Of a DNA stretch of 64,000 bases, positions 9,377 through 18,443 are shown piece by piece. Numbering within the stretch: the first letter of the stretch is position 1; each line of letters begins with the position of its first letter. The stretch lies in assembly GCA_963663135.2 (NCBI GenBank), contig CAXXRM010000005.1:496001-560000 (forward strand), read 5' to 3'. Under the pieces are notes generated by a model that saw only the letters and a list, made by a program, of their open reading frames with translations, searched no databases and was not told where the DNA came from. The DNA is from Io17-Chloro-G2 sp963663135. GTDB taxonomy: Bacteria > Chloroflexota > Dehalococcoidia > Lucifugimonadales > UBA3495. The translations under genes were made by a program, and so were the position numbers.

Positions 9377-9417
9377 TTGGGGCCCCAATCTCGTGCAGGA
9401 AGGGCCCCAATTTTTTT
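9377..9417 (+). terminator. Rho-independent terminator between TctC-type and TctA-TctB genes
   Basis: Perfect 9-bp stem TTGGGGCCC (9377-9385) / GGGCCCCAA (9402-9410) followed directly by seven T. This is the clearest intrinsic terminator in the window. It lies between the binding protein and the membrane components, so the binding protein can be made in excess, as is usual for such systems. Confidence 0.8.
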
Positions 9418-9541
9418 CCGGCCCAAGTGTTCTAATCCCACAGCGGTGATTCAGTCTGGAACCGCCGTAGGCGAATGACTGGATCCAGTTGGCTACGCCG
9501 GTTTTGGGGATTCAGCCGAACGCTCTAGCGGAGGGACAAGG

Positions 9542-11695
9542 ATGGGGGACTACATAAGCGCCCTTAGCGTCCTTGCCCAGTGGCAGTACTGGGTTGCCCT
9601 CTGCGCCGGCGTTTTGCTGGTGGGCACCATCGGCCTCATCCCCGGCGTGGGCATCACTACCGTCGCTGCCGTGGCCCTTCCCTTCCTGTTGTTTAACATC
9701 CATGAACCCCTAATTGCCCTCACGTTCCTGGCGGCCGTCGGTGGTGTCGCCAACACTCTGGATTCCGTTCCGGCAATCCTGCTGGGCTATCCCTCCGCGT
9801 CAACCCAGGTCACATTCTTGGAAGGGCACCAGCTGGCCATGCAAGGTCGGGCGGCCCACACCCTGGGGGCGGTTTATGCCGTGTCGGCAGTGGGCGGCAT
9901 CGTAGGCGCCGTATGCCTATTAATCGCCTTGCCTTTCATAAGGCCGATCCTAACCAGGATTTCCTTTCCTGAGATCGCCGCTATGGCCCTGTTCGGGGTA
10001 CTGATGGTGTCTGCCCTCAGTCGGGGGGCCATGCTCAAAGGGTTGATCGGCGGCTTCCTTGGAATCCTGATAGGCTCCATCGGGACGTCTTATATTTCGG
10101 GGCTTCCCCGGTTCGATATGGGGGCACTCTACCTTTTCGATGGGCCGCCGTTAATACCAACCATTATCGGTCTGTTCGCTTTACCCGAGTTGATAGACCT
10201 GACCATGCGGGCCACTCCGGTGGGGGTACCCGGCAGCATTTCCAACAGGGAAGTGTTCCGGGGAGCCAGGTATGGGTTGAGCCGGTGGCGAATGACCGTC
10301 AGGCAGAGTATTTTCGGCGTATTCTTGGGAGCTGTGCCTGGTATAGGCAGCACTGTAGTTGACTGGTTGGCCTACGCTTTTGGTATTGCGTTCACCAAGG
10401 ACAAGTCAACTTTCGGTAGAGGCAACCTCGATGGCGTACTGTTCGCTGAGTCGGCCCAGAATTCCAAGGAAGGTGGCCAGGCCATTCCAACCTTGGCCTT
10501 CGGTATCCCCGGTGGTCTGTCTTGGGCAATAATTCTGGTTGCTATGACCATTTATGGGGTCCATCCTGGGCTCACGATGCTGGAACGGGACTTGGACATT
10601 ACCATGGCCATCATTATGACGCTGGCCTTGGGCAACCTCATGGTGACGATGATTGGCCTGGTAGCCACCGGCCAACTGGCAAAGCTAACATTGATCCCTT
10701 ACCCCTTGTTGGCGGCGGTCCTTCTGCCTCTGGTGTTTATGGCCGCGTTCCTTACCACGCAATCATGGGGAGACATTATTGTTTTGTCCGCCATGTGTGC
10801 CCTGGGATTGACCATGAAATGGCTCGGCTGGCCCCGTCCGCCGGTGATCCTGGGGTTTATTTTGGGTCCCATCATTGAACAAAACCTTTGGCCGTCCTGG
10901 CAGTTGTGGGGCTGGGGATTCGCCGCCCGCCCCTTGACCATTGGCTTGATCCTTGCCGCAGTCGCCTCGGTGTTCTACCTGACCCGCTCCATAGGAAGAG
11001 CCGGGGCCACGGCGGAAATTGTTACCGGAGGAGTCGTACCGGAAGTGGCAGGCTCGTCGCGCGTCGCCGAGGCTGCGGGACCGTCTACCGCCGGAAGTTC
11101 AGAGGCTACCGAAGGTGTAATCACCACTCCCGGCGGGTCGCAGGGGGTCCAGGAATCTTTCAGGACTACAGCTGCAGGCCTGTTCGGCGGGTTTAGCCTG
11201 CCAAGATTGAGGTTTGGCTGGCGATGGGAAACCATCTTCACGTTGGTGTTGCTGGTGATTGTGGGATGGTTCGCCTGGGAGTCAAGCCAGCTTCGGGATC
11301 CTGAGGGCCAATTCTTGCCCACATGGGTCAGTAGCGTTCTGTTGGCCCTATTGGCCTGGCAGTTCCTGGCGGGCTTGTTGACCCAGGAAAGGCCGGCAGA
11401 CATTATGGACTTGGGGATGCGTACCGGCACTGATTTCCAGGCGCTGAAGAGGCTGGGTTACGTTTTGGCGTGGTTGGCCGGCTTGGTCATCTTGTCCGGA
11501 ATAGTGGAGATGCGCTACGTCGCCGTCGCCTTCGCCCTAGCTTTCGGTGTGCTTCACGTCGGAGGGAGTGGGTGGACCCGGATATTTAGCCTGATACCGG
11601 CGGCCGTAATAGCCATCATAATTTTCGGGGTCTTCGGTAATCTTATGGTTATCGAGTGGCCTAGCAGATTCGTCCTTGAGTGGTTTAATGTTTAG
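9542..11695 (+). CDS. Fused TctA-TctB membrane protein of a tripartite tricarboxylate transporter, copy 1
   Basis: The 717-residue protein starts at an ATG with GGAGGGA upstream. Residues 1 to about 480 are TctA: many hydrophobic helices, the motif GLIPGVGITTVAAVALPFLL near the N terminus, GAVPGIGSTVVDWLAYAFG near 255, and the signature ESAQNSKEGGQAIPTLAFG near 300. After a Gly/Ser/Thr/Ala-rich linker (about 490-545) comes a TctB-like part with four hydrophobic segments, starting RWETIFTLVLLVIVGWFAWE and including IMDLGMRTGTDF. TctA (about 500 residues) and TctB (about 150) are normally separate genes, so the fusion explains the length. It is followed by a paralogue with the same architecture. 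It should act in the inner membrane as a secondary, ion-driven importer. Confidence 0.9.
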   Translation: MGDYISALSVLAQWQYWVALCAGVLLVGTIGLIPGVGITTVAAVALPFLLFNIHEPLIALTFLAAVGGVANTLDSVPAILLGYPSASTQVTFLEGHQLAMQGRAAHTLGAVYAVSAVGGIVGAVCLLIALPFIRPILTRISFPEIAAMALFGVLMVSALSRGAMLKGLIGGFLGILIGSIGTSYISGLPRFDMGALYLFDGPPLIPTIIGLFALPELIDLTMRATPVGVPGSISNREVFRGARYGLSRWRMTVRQSIFGVFLGAVPGIGSTVVDWLAYAFGIAFTKDKSTFGRGNLDGVLFAESAQNSKEGGQAIPTLAFGIPGGLSWAIILVAMTIYGVHPGLTMLERDLDITMAIIMTLALGNLMVTMIGLVATGQLAKLTLIPYPLLAAVLLPLVFMAAFLTTQSWGDIIVLSAMCALGLTMKWLGWPRPPVILGFILGPIIEQNLWPSWQLWGWGFAARPLTIGLILAAVASVFYLTRSIGRAGATAEIVTGGVVPEVAGSSRVAEAAGPSTAGSSEATEGVITTPGGSQGVQESFRTTAAGLFGGFSLPRLRFGWRWETIFTLVLLVIVGWFAWESSQLRDPEGQFLPTWVSSVLLALLAWQFLAGLLTQERPADIMDLGMRTGTDFQALKRLGYVLAWLAGLVILSGIVEMRYVAVAFALAFGVLHVGGSGWTRIFSLIPAAVIAIIIFGVFGNLMVIEWPSRFVLEWFNV

Positions 11696-11923
11696 CGACC
11701 GGCCTACAATGTACGTCCTGTACACCCGCCCTCATTGGTAATTTCAAACCATTGGCCAAGCTTGTTTCAGCGGAATATGGCATTTGCCGGGCTGGTTGCT
11801 CCCGTCGCCGTAGTTCCTGATTGACCGCTTGACCTCGCCCACTCCTAGTAATTGTCGCCGGTCGCGGACCGGGCCAATAGACCTGCGTACAATCAATCGA
11901 GCTGCGTGGCAGGTCTATTCGGA

Positions 11924-14002
11924 GTGATAGATTTCCTGAACGTGCTCGGGTTCCTGGGGAACCCGGTCTATTGGGCCACCCTCCTTATTGCCGTTTTCCT
12001 GGTCGGCGCCGTGGGCCTCGTTCCGGGCGTCGGGGCCACTACGATCATGGTGTTGGCGCTGCCATTCCTCGTATTCGAAGTCAGCGATCCTCTCATCGGT
12101 CTGACATTCCTGGCGGCGATGAATGGATTGGCCAACACACTCGATTCGGTGCCCGCGGTGCTTTTGGGATACCCCTCCGGCGCAACCCAAGTAACTTTTC
12201 TTGAAGGCCACCAACTGGCGATGCGGGGTCAGGGGGCCTATACGTTGGGGGCGGTTTACGCCGTTTCCGCTATTGGTGGCGTGGTTGGGGCGATTGCCCT
12301 ACTCATCGCACTTCCATTCATCCGCCCTATCCTCAACCAGATATCTTTTCCAGAAGTCGCTGCGCTGGGGCTTTTCGGAGTGTTGATGGTCTCTGCGCTG
12401 AGTCGCGGGGCCATGTTGAAGGGCCTGATTGCCGGCCTGTTCGGCATTCTCCTGGGCACCATCGGAACTTCATACATTTCCGGCCTACCCAGGTTTGACA
12501 TGGGTCTCCTGTACCTGTTTGACGGTCTTCCGTTAGTTCCGGCAACCATCGGTTTGTTTGCTCTGCCGGAGTTGGTGGACCTGACTATGCGGGGACAGCC
12601 CGTAGGCATTTCCGGCAGCATTTCCAACAGGGAAGTGTTTCGAGGTGTTAAGTATGGCCTGACGCGGTGGCGCATGACCATACGGCAGAGCATTTTCGGC
12701 GTCTTTCTGGGTGCGGTGCCGGGAATCGGGGCGGCGGTCATAGACTGGTTGGCGTATGCCTTTGGCATTGCTTTTGCCAAGGACAAGTCTACGTTTGGCA
12801 AGGGAAACCTCGACGGCGTGCTTTTTGCCGAGTCCGCCCAGAATTCCAAGGAGGGCGGACAGGCCATCCCAACCTTGGCTTTCGGGGTTCCCGGTGGCCT
12901 CCAATGGGGCCTGGTATTGGTGGCCATGACCATATACGGCGTCCACCCCGGCTTGACCATGTTGGGCCGCGATTTAGATATCACGGTATCCATTATCGTG
13001 ACCTTGGCTTTGGGAAACCTGTTCGTGACCATTTTGGGGATGGTGGCTACCGGGCAACTGGCCAAGTTAACGCTGATTCCATTCCCGCTGCTTGCCGCGG
13101 TGCTGTTGCCGGTGACGTTTGTCGCGGCGTTTCTGAACACCTTCCACTGGGGGGACATCATCACCGTCTGTGCGATGTTCGCCCTGGGCATTTCGATGAA
13201 ATGGTTAGGTTGGCCAAGGCCGCCTTTGCTGTTGGGTTTTATTCTTGGCCCGATAATCGAGCAGAATCTTTGGCCTTCGGTGCAACTTTGGGGTTGGGGT
13301 TTCGTGTCCAGACCCTTGACGGTGGCCCTGGTGGTTGCGGCGGTGATATCGGTGACCTACTTGACTAGGGCGCTCGGCAAAGCCGAACTGGCAGACTCCC
13401 CGGAAGCGGCGCCTTCGATTGACCAAGGAAACGGGATAGCGTTCGGGCTCCCTTCGACTAGAGCGCTCAACACAGGCAGGGGCTCGATTTTGTCGAGGCT
13501 CCGTTGGCCGGCCTTGAGGTACATCTGGCGGTGGGATGCAGCTTTTTCCATGGTCATATTGGCCGTGGTGGCCTGGTTCTTTTTTGAAGCCCAGACATTC
13601 AGGCACACCGAGGGTAGGTTCCTCCCCACTTGGCTTGGTTTCGCCTTGGCGCCGCTGCTGGTTCTCCAGATCGGTGGGCGGTTGTTCGCCTCCGGCCAGC
13701 AGGGGGCAATCATGGACTTGGGTATGCGGACCGGTACGAGTTGGGAATCAGTGAAGAAGCTGGCGGTGGTTTTGGCGTGGCTGTCGGGGTTCATTTTCTC
13801 AATCGGAGTGATTGGAATGCCCTTTGCCGCCGTCGGGTTTGCGACGATTTTCGGCCTTACCCAGGTCAAGCTACGTGGCAAACAGCGAGCTTGGGGATTG
13901 TTGCCCGGGTTCATCATGGCGGCGCTTATCTACCTCGTGTTCCAGAACCTGATGGTCATTGAATGGCCCTCCAGGGTGGCGCTGGAATGGATACGGTTCT
14001 AG
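11924..14002 (+). CDS. Fused TctA-TctB membrane protein, copy 2
   Basis: Same architecture as the preceding gene: TctA (motifs GLVPGVGATTIMVLALPFLV, GAVPGIGAAVIDWLAYAFG and ESAQNSKEGGQAIPTLAFG), a linker near residue 480-520, then TctB-like helices beginning RWDAAFSMVILAVVAWFFFE and IMDLGMRTGTSW. I place the start at the GTG at 11924 (692 residues) because the first 28 residues then align without gaps with copy 1; the longer frame from a TTG at 11852 adds a non-homologous head. The ribosome binding site is poor for either choice. The two copies are highly alike through the TctA part and more different in the linker. Either could pair with the TctC-type protein at 7860 or with binding proteins elsewhere. 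Confidence 0.88.
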   Translation: MIDFLNVLGFLGNPVYWATLLIAVFLVGAVGLVPGVGATTIMVLALPFLVFEVSDPLIGLTFLAAMNGLANTLDSVPAVLLGYPSGATQVTFLEGHQLAMRGQGAYTLGAVYAVSAIGGVVGAIALLIALPFIRPILNQISFPEVAALGLFGVLMVSALSRGAMLKGLIAGLFGILLGTIGTSYISGLPRFDMGLLYLFDGLPLVPATIGLFALPELVDLTMRGQPVGISGSISNREVFRGVKYGLTRWRMTIRQSIFGVFLGAVPGIGAAVIDWLAYAFGIAFAKDKSTFGKGNLDGVLFAESAQNSKEGGQAIPTLAFGVPGGLQWGLVLVAMTIYGVHPGLTMLGRDLDITVSIIVTLALGNLFVTILGMVATGQLAKLTLIPFPLLAAVLLPVTFVAAFLNTFHWGDIITVCAMFALGISMKWLGWPRPPLLLGFILGPIIEQNLWPSVQLWGWGFVSRPLTVALVVAAVISVTYLTRALGKAELADSPEAAPSIDQGNGIAFGLPSTRALNTGRGSILSRLRWPALRYIWRWDAAFSMVILAVVAWFFFEAQTFRHTEGRFLPTWLGFALAPLLVLQIGGRLFASGQQGAIMDLGMRTGTSWESVKKLAVVLAWLSGFIFSIGVIGMPFAAVGFATIFGLTQVKLRGKQRAWGLLPGFIMAALIYLVFQNLMVIEWPSRVALEWIRF

Positions 14003-14171
14003 AATTCGGCCCCGGAATTTTCGAATTGACTCAGACTTCTTGCAAGGCGTAGAATTACCGCTGTTTCCTCGCAGAAAAACGGTTAAACACCGTTGGCCGA
14101 TGCGTCAGCGTCAAATGGCTTTGGCGTCGAATTAGTGTGTTGAAATCTTGGGAATAGGGAGATTTGCGGGC

Positions 14172-14741
14172 ATGGTTTCACTAACTAGGCATAGCTTATC
14201 GGTACCAGTCCTGGGGCTTTTGGCCTTGATTTTAGTCGTAAGTGGCGTGATATTCGGAGTCTCTACTGTCCGCTCGGACGAACATAGGTCCTCAGTGCCC
14301 GCCATTGCCGTCTTCCCGGCTGTCGCCGAACTTCATTCCAGCACCGCGCTGGTCCTGTTGGGTTCAGGGTTCGAGCCCGGAGAGGAGATAAGCTTGCTCC
14401 TTGGGGACTCTTTGGGCGTACTAACCGATCTTGGCGCCAGTTCTGCACTGCTGGACCCGCCGGCGGTTCCCGACGATAGCGGCAACTTTGCCACCAAGTT
14501 TCAGGTTGGCCGTATGGAGCGCTACAGCGCCGAGCAGGCTTGGAGCATCATTGTATTGGATACTGAGGGCTCCGAGGTCCTGACCACTGCACCATTTGCT
14601 TTCTGCGACCCCCAGGGTAGGAGCCGCGCCGGCCTATATCCGAGAGGGGCGCCCGATTATGAGAAGAACCCCGACGATATTAGGCCTGCACCCCACTGCC
14701 AGGGCCAGGCTGCGTTCGAGTATCCCGAGAGGCCCGAATAG
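14172..14741 (+). CDS. Hypothetical anchored or secreted protein
   Basis: The 189-residue product (ATG at 14172, with GGGAG nine bases upstream) begins with a single hydrophobic segment, LSVPVLGLLALILVVSGVIF, which acts as signal or anchor. The rest is predicted to be outside: it has an Ig-like or filamin-like flavour (AVAELHSSTALVLLGSGFEP, then GEEISLLLGD) and a C-terminal part with two cysteines. I do not recognise a named family. It is the last gene in the plus-strand run after the TTT components, 169 bases downstream, and may or may not be co-transcribed. It is followed by two strong hairpins and a convergent gene. Confidence 0.6.
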   Translation: MVSLTRHSLSVPVLGLLALILVVSGVIFGVSTVRSDEHRSSVPAIAVFPAVAELHSSTALVLLGSGFEPGEEISLLLGDSLGVLTDLGASSALLDPPAVPDDSGNFATKFQVGRMERYSAEQAWSIIVLDTEGSEVLTTAPFAFCDPQGRSRAGLYPRGAPDYEKNPDDIRPAPHCQGQAAFEYPERPE

Positions 14742-14779
14742 TCAACGGGTAGTAACCGGCAGTCATTGACCGATATTTT

Positions 14780-14810
14780 TGGGCCCGGCTGTGATGATCA
14801 ACCGGGCCCA
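14780..14810. terminator. Hairpin between convergent genes (first)
   Basis: Perfect 9-bp stem TGGGCCCGG / CCGGGCCCA with a 13-base loop. No long U tract on either strand, so its role as terminator is inferred from its position between convergent genes. Confidence 0.45.
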
Positions 14811-14953
14811 ATGTTTGCCACCGGACGCTGGGGCTTGGCGCTTCCAAAGTTGCCCATTTCCCGGCAGTGGACCTGCGGAGGCGTAGCATTAAGAATGGGC
14901 TGGGAACAGCTCTGTAACGGTCGCCTGGAGTTTATAACTGGGACCAAGATTAG

Positions 14954-14981
14954 GGCCCGGAGAAGCAATTCTCCGGGCCCG
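14954..14981. terminator. Hairpin between convergent genes (second, GCAA loop)
   Basis: Perfect 12-bp stem GGGCCCGGAGAA / TTCTCCGGGCCC closed by the GNRA-type loop GCAA. It is very stable and reads the same stem on both strands; the following bases are only mildly T-rich (GGTTTCGG). Likely a bidirectional terminator or transcript-end stabiliser for the genes at 14172 and 15028. Confidence 0.5.
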
Positions 14982-15027
14982 GTTTCGGTTACTGCAGGGG
15001 CCCTCTGAGGCCGGGTGAACTGCTGTG

Positions 15028-16155
15028 CTACGCGGCAGGGTGGCCGGGAACGACACAGACGTGCACCGGCTCTACTCCGGTGTCTACCTCTCGGGCGGTT
15101 GTGGCTAGCGCCTCCGCCGTTTGCTCCACCGGGTATTCGTGAGTGCAAAGCTTGTCCAGATCGTATTTGCCGGACTCGATCAGCCGTAGGGCAACCAGTA
15201 TGGAATTTCGGTCTCTCCCGGAAACCCCTTTGACGGTGAGCATCTTGCGGTTGATGTTCCTAGCGTTGAAATTCGGCACCGGACCGCCATGACCGGCGGC
15301 CAGAACCACCGTCCCATTGAACCCGGCCAACTCCATAGCCATATTTATCGGCTCCGTGCTGCCGGAAGTCACATCCAGCACCACGTCGGCCATCTTGCCT
15401 TCGGTAATGTCGTTGACCCTGGCCACGGCGTCCTCTTCATCCACCATGATGGTGTGGGTTGCGCCCATTTCCATGGCCAGTTCCAGGCGCTTGGCGTCGT
15501 TGGTCAGCCCCGTGACGATGATCTGTCGGGCCCCGGCCTCCTTGGCGGCGATGACGCACCCTTGGCCCATTTGTCCAGGCCCCTGGATCACGGTGGTGGA
15601 ACCAATGATAGTTCCGCCGGTGCGCTGGGTCCACGATATGCCGTTGGCGATGGGGGTAAACAAGGGCAACCACTCAGCCGGAATATCTTTGGAAACCTTG
15701 AACACTACTGAGTTGGATGCCAGGTACATGTAGTCAGCGTAGCCGCCCCACAGGTAGGGCGGGTGATTGATAGAAGTGCCGCCGTAGTTCAGAGCACCCC
15801 CGGTCGGGGTTGTGGGACGGCAGATGCGGTAATACCCGTTCCGGCAGAGTTCACAACTGCCGCACGGGAGCCACCTTTCCAGGATGATGCGGTCGCCTTC
15901 TTCCACGCCCCAGCGGGCCGCGGCGTTTCTCCCGAGGTTCTGCACCCTCCCCGTTATCTCGTGACCTAAGATCACCGGCAACGGGCCAACCTCACCGTGA
16001 ATCTCGCCCTGATACGGTGGGACATCCGACCCGCAAATGCCGCAGGCCTCAATTCGCAATAGGGCGTCGTCGTCGTTAGTTTCCGGAAGGTCGAACTCCT
16101 GAATCTCCACTTTGCGAGGTCCGACCAACACCCCGGCTTGTGCTTTCTCAGGCAT
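15028..16155 (-). CDS. Zinc-dependent alcohol dehydrogenase, MDR superfamily
   Basis: The 375-residue protein has the full set of medium-chain zinc dehydrogenase marks. Catalytic zinc: Cys41 (GICGSD) and His65-Glu66 (GHE). Structural zinc: Cys98, Cys101, Cys104 and Cys112 in CGSCELCRNGYYRIC. The NAD(P) fold has GPGQMGQGCVIAAKEAGA in place of the more usual GxGxxG. The ATG follows a good GAGGAGA site. It is the last gene of a minus-strand group with the Rieske alpha and beta subunits, 64 bases after the 97-residue protein. It resembles threonine/sorbitol-type dehydrogenases and could oxidise an alcohol or dihydrodiol made by the oxygenase, but the substrate is inferred only from context. Confidence 0.88.
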   Translation of the reverse strand: MPEKAQAGVLVGPRKVEIQEFDLPETNDDDALLRIEACGICGSDVPPYQGEIHGEVGPLPVILGHEITGRVQNLGRNAAARWGVEEGDRIILERWLPCGSCELCRNGYYRICRPTTPTGGALNYGGTSINHPPYLWGGYADYMYLASNSVVFKVSKDIPAEWLPLFTPIANGISWTQRTGGTIIGSTTVIQGPGQMGQGCVIAAKEAGARQIIVTGLTNDAKRLELAMEMGATHTIMVDEEDAVARVNDITEGKMADVVLDVTSGSTEPINMAMELAGFNGTVVLAAGHGGPVPNFNARNINRKMLTVKGVSGRDRNSILVALRLIESGKYDLDKLCTHEYPVEQTAEALATTAREVDTGVEPVHVCVVPGHPAA

Positions 16156-16218
16156 AGATTTCTCCTCAGTCCCAGAATTCTGCGGGTTCTAGTGGCAGGT
16201 TTGCGGAGCTGCCTTTAA

Positions 16219-16512
16219 TCAGGCCCCTTCCTCGGTGACGTCGTACTCCCGCAGGTAAGTGTCAACCTGCAACGAGTCCAGGCTGCTGTCTCGGGCGACC
16301 GACAAACCAGGATCTAACAACGGGGCCAGATCACCATGCCGGGCCCAAGCAAGACCTTCGAGCTCCAGTGGGTCCAGGAAGATGGTTTGCCCCGTCTTAA
16401 GGTCTCTGATCATCAATCTGGAGCCGTTGGCCGAGTTATCCAGCTCTACTTGCACGTGACCGAATTCGCTTTCCAACTCCAAACTGGCACCTCTCTCCAA
16501 GTCCTGAATCAA
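16219..16512 (-). CDS. Small hypothetical protein coupled to the dioxygenase beta subunit
   Basis: A 97-residue acidic protein starting at a TTG (16512-16510) that overlaps the stop codon of the beta subunit (16509-16511) in the pattern TTGA, which implies translational coupling. The sequence contains LELESEFGHVQVELDNS and MIRDLKTGQTIFLDPLELEG, suggesting a small beta-rich fold, with an acidic C terminus ending DVTEEGA. I do not recognise a family. The tight overlap suggests it works with the oxygenase, for example as an accessory or assembly factor, but that is inference. Confidence 0.65.
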   Translation of the reverse strand: MIQDLERGASLELESEFGHVQVELDNSANGSRLMIRDLKTGQTIFLDPLELEGLAWARHGDLAPLLDPGLSVARDSSLDSLQVDTYLREYDVTEEGA

Positions 16513-16982
16513 ATCAGGAAGGTCAGATTGTCGATGACCTCGTCGTTGTTCACCAGCAAGACCTTTTTGGATACCATCTTGAAACTGTCGCCGTCGGGTC
16601 TCAGGTGGTGGAACGTACGGCCGGCGAAGGTATCCTGCTTGCCGTGGCGAATCTCCGTGAGGTTGAAGTTGGAGGCGACCTGAACATCACCGTTGGCCTC
16701 CACCTCCACCTCAATGTTGCTGATCAGGCGGCGCATCCGGGACTTGGGGTCCTGGGCATGGGCCACGCCGCCCTTCAAGCGCTCAATCCGGTCTTCCAGC
16801 GTGGGTCTATCATCATAGATTATCTGTACATGGGTCGCGGGATCGGCGTCGTCGATATTGGCCGGCACCCAGTACAGCAAGTCCTGGGCCCAAAGAGCAA
16901 ACCACTCGTCATAGCGGTTCTCGTCCATGTAGAGCGCCTCGGTGTAGATGAAGTGTTCCACCTTTTTTTCGTCGACACCCAT
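16509..16982 (-). CDS. Aromatic-ring-hydroxylating dioxygenase beta subunit
   Basis: The 157-residue product matches the small subunit of alpha-beta ring-hydroxylating dioxygenases, an NTF2/SnoaL-like fold: VEHFIYTEALYMDENRYDEW near the N terminus, WVPANIDDADP near 50, and ERIEHR-like LEDRIERLKGG near 80. The usual length is 150-190. It follows the second alpha subunit by 100 bases on the same strand and is coupled to the 97-residue gene. Only this one beta gene accompanies two alpha genes. In the family the beta subunit is structural in an alpha3beta3 hexamer. Confidence 0.85.
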   Translation of the reverse strand: MGVDEKKVEHFIYTEALYMDENRYDEWFALWAQDLLYWVPANIDDADPATHVQIIYDDRPTLEDRIERLKGGVAHAQDPKSRMRRLISNIEVEVEANGDVQVASNFNLTEIRHGKQDTFAGRTFHHLRPDGDSFKMVSKKVLLVNNDEVIDNLTFLI

Positions 16983-17082
16983 ATCCCAAATCCCCGGTCA
17001 AGCTTGAGACCCGAAACGGTCCCACTCTCCACACAAGGCCCGGACGCAACGCACCCGGGCCAAGTAAATTCCCTAACGGCGG

Positions 17083-18342
17083 TTAACCCTGCAGCATCTC
17101 GTCCCGCCACCGGAATATCTGGTGGCGCTGGGTTAACTCGTCAGTGTGGTTGCTGATGATGGTTCCGTCCGTGTCGGTCTGTTCCCGGTGCAATCCCCGC
17201 GCCAGGATGATCCATGGGTCAACGTTGGCGGTCAAACCCATCTGGTTTCGTTCGAAGACCTCGTTGTCATCGGGGCTGCCCATTCCGGCCGGCCCGTAAA
17301 ACCACTCGTGATGGCGTAGCCTGGCGGCGTTCACTTCCGGTGGGACTCCCTTGAGCAACACGGGGTACATGAACACTTCGGTTTCGGCGGGACCTATCGG
17401 CCGCGTTACCCGGATGTGCACGTCGATCAACTGGAGATTGGGGTAGATACCCATGTGCGGGTCCCCATGAGCCTGCATAAGCTCGGCGGCCCGCTCCTTG
17501 CCCCGCACCCGTTCCAACTCGCGGACGTAGTCCTCCGGCCACTCGGCGACGCGGCGGTTGCTCAGGCGGCCACCGCGGCTTTTGCGGCTGTCGAGCATTA
17601 CATGGCCGTTGCCCAGCGAACGGGTGAGGTTGAGGCTGCGGTCCGGGTGGGTTGGCGGCCGCTGCCCTTGCCTGGCAGCCCGGTCCAGGGAGATTGACTG
17701 GTGGACAAAGTTGCCGTGGTAGCCGTCCATGCCCACGAACTTCCAGTTGGCGTGGTAGCCGTTCTTATGTACGCCGGCCCTCACCTCAATTTCACCCACG
17801 GGCGACAGGTCGACGAAAAGGTCGATCATTTCCTTGACCCGGTCTCCCAAGTGCTCGTCCAACGAAACGCCGGTGGGGCTTAGGCTCCCGAAGATGAAGC
17901 CGCGGTAGGACCCCATGCGGGGCAATTTGCTCAGGCCGTACTCTTCCTTCCGGAAGCGTTCGTCGTACCCGGAGGGGAAGGACACGCCTGTGAGACTGCC
18001 GTCGTTGCTGTAGGTCCAGCCGTGGTAAGGACACCGGAAGTAGCTGGCGTTTCCGGCTTCGTATTGGCAAACGGCGCTTCCCCGGTGGCGGCACCGGTTG
18101 GCCAGAAGGTGGATTTGGTCGTCCTCGTCCCTGGTCATGATGACGGACTCATCGCCGATCCAGGTGACTCGGTAGTCGCCGGGTTGTGGAATCTCGCTGG
18201 CGTGGCCAACGTAGACCCACATCCGTTTGAAGATCCGCTCCAATTCCTCTTCGTAGATGTCTTGGCTGGTGAAGACGCTGCCGTGGACCTTGTCCTCCTG
18301 GACTAGATAGGAGTAGTCGACGCCCGGTTTTGTCGTTGCCAT
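17083..18342 (-). CDS. Rieske ring-hydroxylating dioxygenase alpha subunit, copy 2
   Basis: I place the start at the ATG at 18342 (419 residues) because it has a strong AAGGAGGG site and aligns with the first residues of the upstream copy; the longer frame to 18471 overlaps that gene. The Rieske [2Fe-2S] ligands are Cys84, His86, Cys104 and His107 (CRHRG ... CPYHGW). The catalytic domain shows MDGYHGNFVHQ, with Asp206, His209 and His214 as bridging and iron-binding residues, and a later SPDDNEVFERNQ that should give the third ligand. It is nearly identical to copy 1 through the first 270 residues and diverges more towards the C terminus. Together with the beta subunit it should dihydroxylate an aromatic ring using electrons from an unlinked reductase; none is seen in the window. 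Confidence 0.92.
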   Translation of the reverse strand: MATTKPGVDYSYLVQEDKVHGSVFTSQDIYEEELERIFKRMWVYVGHASEIPQPGDYRVTWIGDESVIMTRDEDDQIHLLANRCRHRGSAVCQYEAGNASYFRCPYHGWTYSNDGSLTGVSFPSGYDERFRKEEYGLSKLPRMGSYRGFIFGSLSPTGVSLDEHLGDRVKEMIDLFVDLSPVGEIEVRAGVHKNGYHANWKFVGMDGYHGNFVHQSISLDRAARQGQRPPTHPDRSLNLTRSLGNGHVMLDSRKSRGGRLSNRRVAEWPEDYVRELERVRGKERAAELMQAHGDPHMGIYPNLQLIDVHIRVTRPIGPAETEVFMYPVLLKGVPPEVNAARLRHHEWFYGPAGMGSPDDNEVFERNQMGLTANVDPWIILARGLHREQTDTDGTIISNHTDELTQRHQIFRWRDEMLQG

Positions 18343-18443
18343 CTTTCCCTCCTTATTTCCGGTAGCCCCGCCGGGCAATCCAATCAAGCCTGTTGCGCCC
18401 GGCTCCGTTGAAACCTGTTGGCCGGCAAGCCCGGTCGCTCCAA

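Noticed and set aside
12256..13191. Minus-strand frame of 311 codons
   Set aside because: Antisense to the second TctA-TctB gene; residue composition is not protein-like.
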